A stretch of 6,911 nt of DNA from an uncultured bacterium (GTDB taxonomy: Bacteria > Bacteroidota > Bacteroidia > Chitinophagales > Chitinophagaceae). The position numbers and the translations under genes were made by a program. Under the pieces are notes generated by a model. The model made no database searches. It saw only the letters and a program-made list of their open reading frames with translations, and had not been told where the DNA came from. This document shows positions 6,343-6,911 of this stretch, piece by piece. Where the stretch lies: the NCBI GenBank assembly GCA_903957405.1, contig CAJBPC010000487.1, positions 1 to 6,911 of the forward strand, in the 5' to 3' direction. Numbering within the stretch: position 1 is the first letter of the stretch; the number at the start of each line of letters is the position of its first letter.

Positions 6343-6911
6343 TTGTTCAGACGCGCACATACGGTATTTTTCTGTTGCCTGTTCTTCGGGATAGGGATTC
6401 TTGACGTGCAATCGCAGGAGGTCAGGTATACCTTGTACAATGAAACCAACGGCCTCCATCATTCCGCCATCAACGATATCGGTAAAGATTCCTCAGGATA
6501 TTTCTGGCTCGCTACAGAAAAAGGATTGGTGCGGTTTGACGGACGGAATTTCATCGATGTGGCGCCAGACATGCCGCACTTCAGGTATGCCGAGATCGTT
6601 AAACTGAAGTTAGCCGGGAATTCCCTTTATATCATCTACCGCGATTCAGGATGCGTCGTCATGAATCTTGCTGATTTTCACTTCAGGAAGATCTCTGGGC
6701 AATCCGTATCGGATATCGCAGTGCTCTCCCCTGAAACACAGATCATCCTGCTCAGAAACGGGATGATGCTGAAACATCAGTCCGGCAGGATCACCCAAAA
6801 AAAGAAGTTTTACGCTGAAAAAGCGGGATTGTTGCAGCTGCACAGAGGATCGCTTGTGGCAAGCTTTCCGGCCAATGGATTATTCGTGATAGACACGACC
6901 GATCTGACCCC
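6343..6911 (+). CDS. Secreted two-component-regulator-type beta-propeller protein, N-terminal part (3' end outside window)
   Basis: The frame from TTG 6343 stays open to the right edge (189 codons seen). It begins with a signal peptide: Arg-Arg at residues 3-4, a hydrophobic core VFFCCLFFGIGIL at 8-20, and a VQSQ end at 22-25. The mature part starts VRYTLYNETNGLHHSAIND and continues with the propeller repeat DSSGYFWLATEKGLVRFDG (about 49-67), the classic 'two component regulator propeller' motif. Later weaker beta repeats include SLYIIYRDSG and DIAVLSPETQ. In Bacteroidota such periplasmic propellers usually sit in front of a membrane helix and a histidine kinase, hybrid kinase or other output domain; that part is not visible. 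No ATG lies in this frame after the upstream stop at 6325-6327, so TTG 6343 is the only usable start before the signal peptide core. It lies 119 bases after the TonB receptor gene. Confidence 0.85.
   Translation, partial: MFRRAHTVFFCCLFFGIGILDVQSQEVRYTLYNETNGLHHSAINDIGKDSSGYFWLATEKGLVRFDGRNFIDVAPDMPHFRYAEIVKLKLAGNSLYIIYRDSGCVVMNLADFHFRKISGQSVSDIAVLSPETQIILLRNGMMLKHQSGRITQKKKFYAEKAGLLQLHRGSLVASFPANGLFVIDTTDLT

Overview
The window comes from a member of the Bacteroidota, most likely Chitinophagales/Chitinophagaceae or a close relative. The basis is protein character: a SecG with the QNPKGGGLAG motif and a Pro-rich tail, an acidic TPR-type protein directly before secG, a creatininase-family protein of the type common in this phylum, a TonB-dependent receptor with an N-terminal carboxypeptidase-regulatory-like domain, and a secreted two-component-type beta-propeller sensor. 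Shine-Dalgarno sequences are weak or absent, which also fits. I do not recognise the genus or strain.

All six genes are on the + strand and the window is densely packed. Region 1 (3-955): the C-terminal part of a TPR-like protein, truncated by the left edge, overlaps the start of secG by ATGA. A strong intrinsic terminator (982-1007) closes this unit. Region 2 (about 1029-6223): mltG, a YihY/BrkB-family membrane protein, a creatininase-family metallohydrolase and a TonB-dependent receptor follow with junctions of -4, +22 and +14 bases, so they probably form one transcription unit. Region 3 (6224-6911): a 119-base spacer, then the 5' part of a periplasmic-propeller sensor gene that starts with TTG, has a signal peptide and runs off the right edge.

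Functionally, the first five genes look like envelope housekeeping (protein export, a peptidoglycan endolytic transglycosylase, an inner membrane protein) joined to a hydrolase and an outer-membrane importer of unknown substrate. The receptor and sensor are neighbours and could be functionally linked, but the sensor's output domain lies outside the window.

I found no RNA genes, CRISPR arrays, insertion sequences, attachment sites, defence genes or other clear mobile elements. Nothing here convinces me of a new system. The points most worth checking are the TTG start and nearby ATG-stop of the sensor gene, the altered metal site and unknown substrate of the creatininase homologue beside a TonB receptor, and the packed terminator/start region of mltG.
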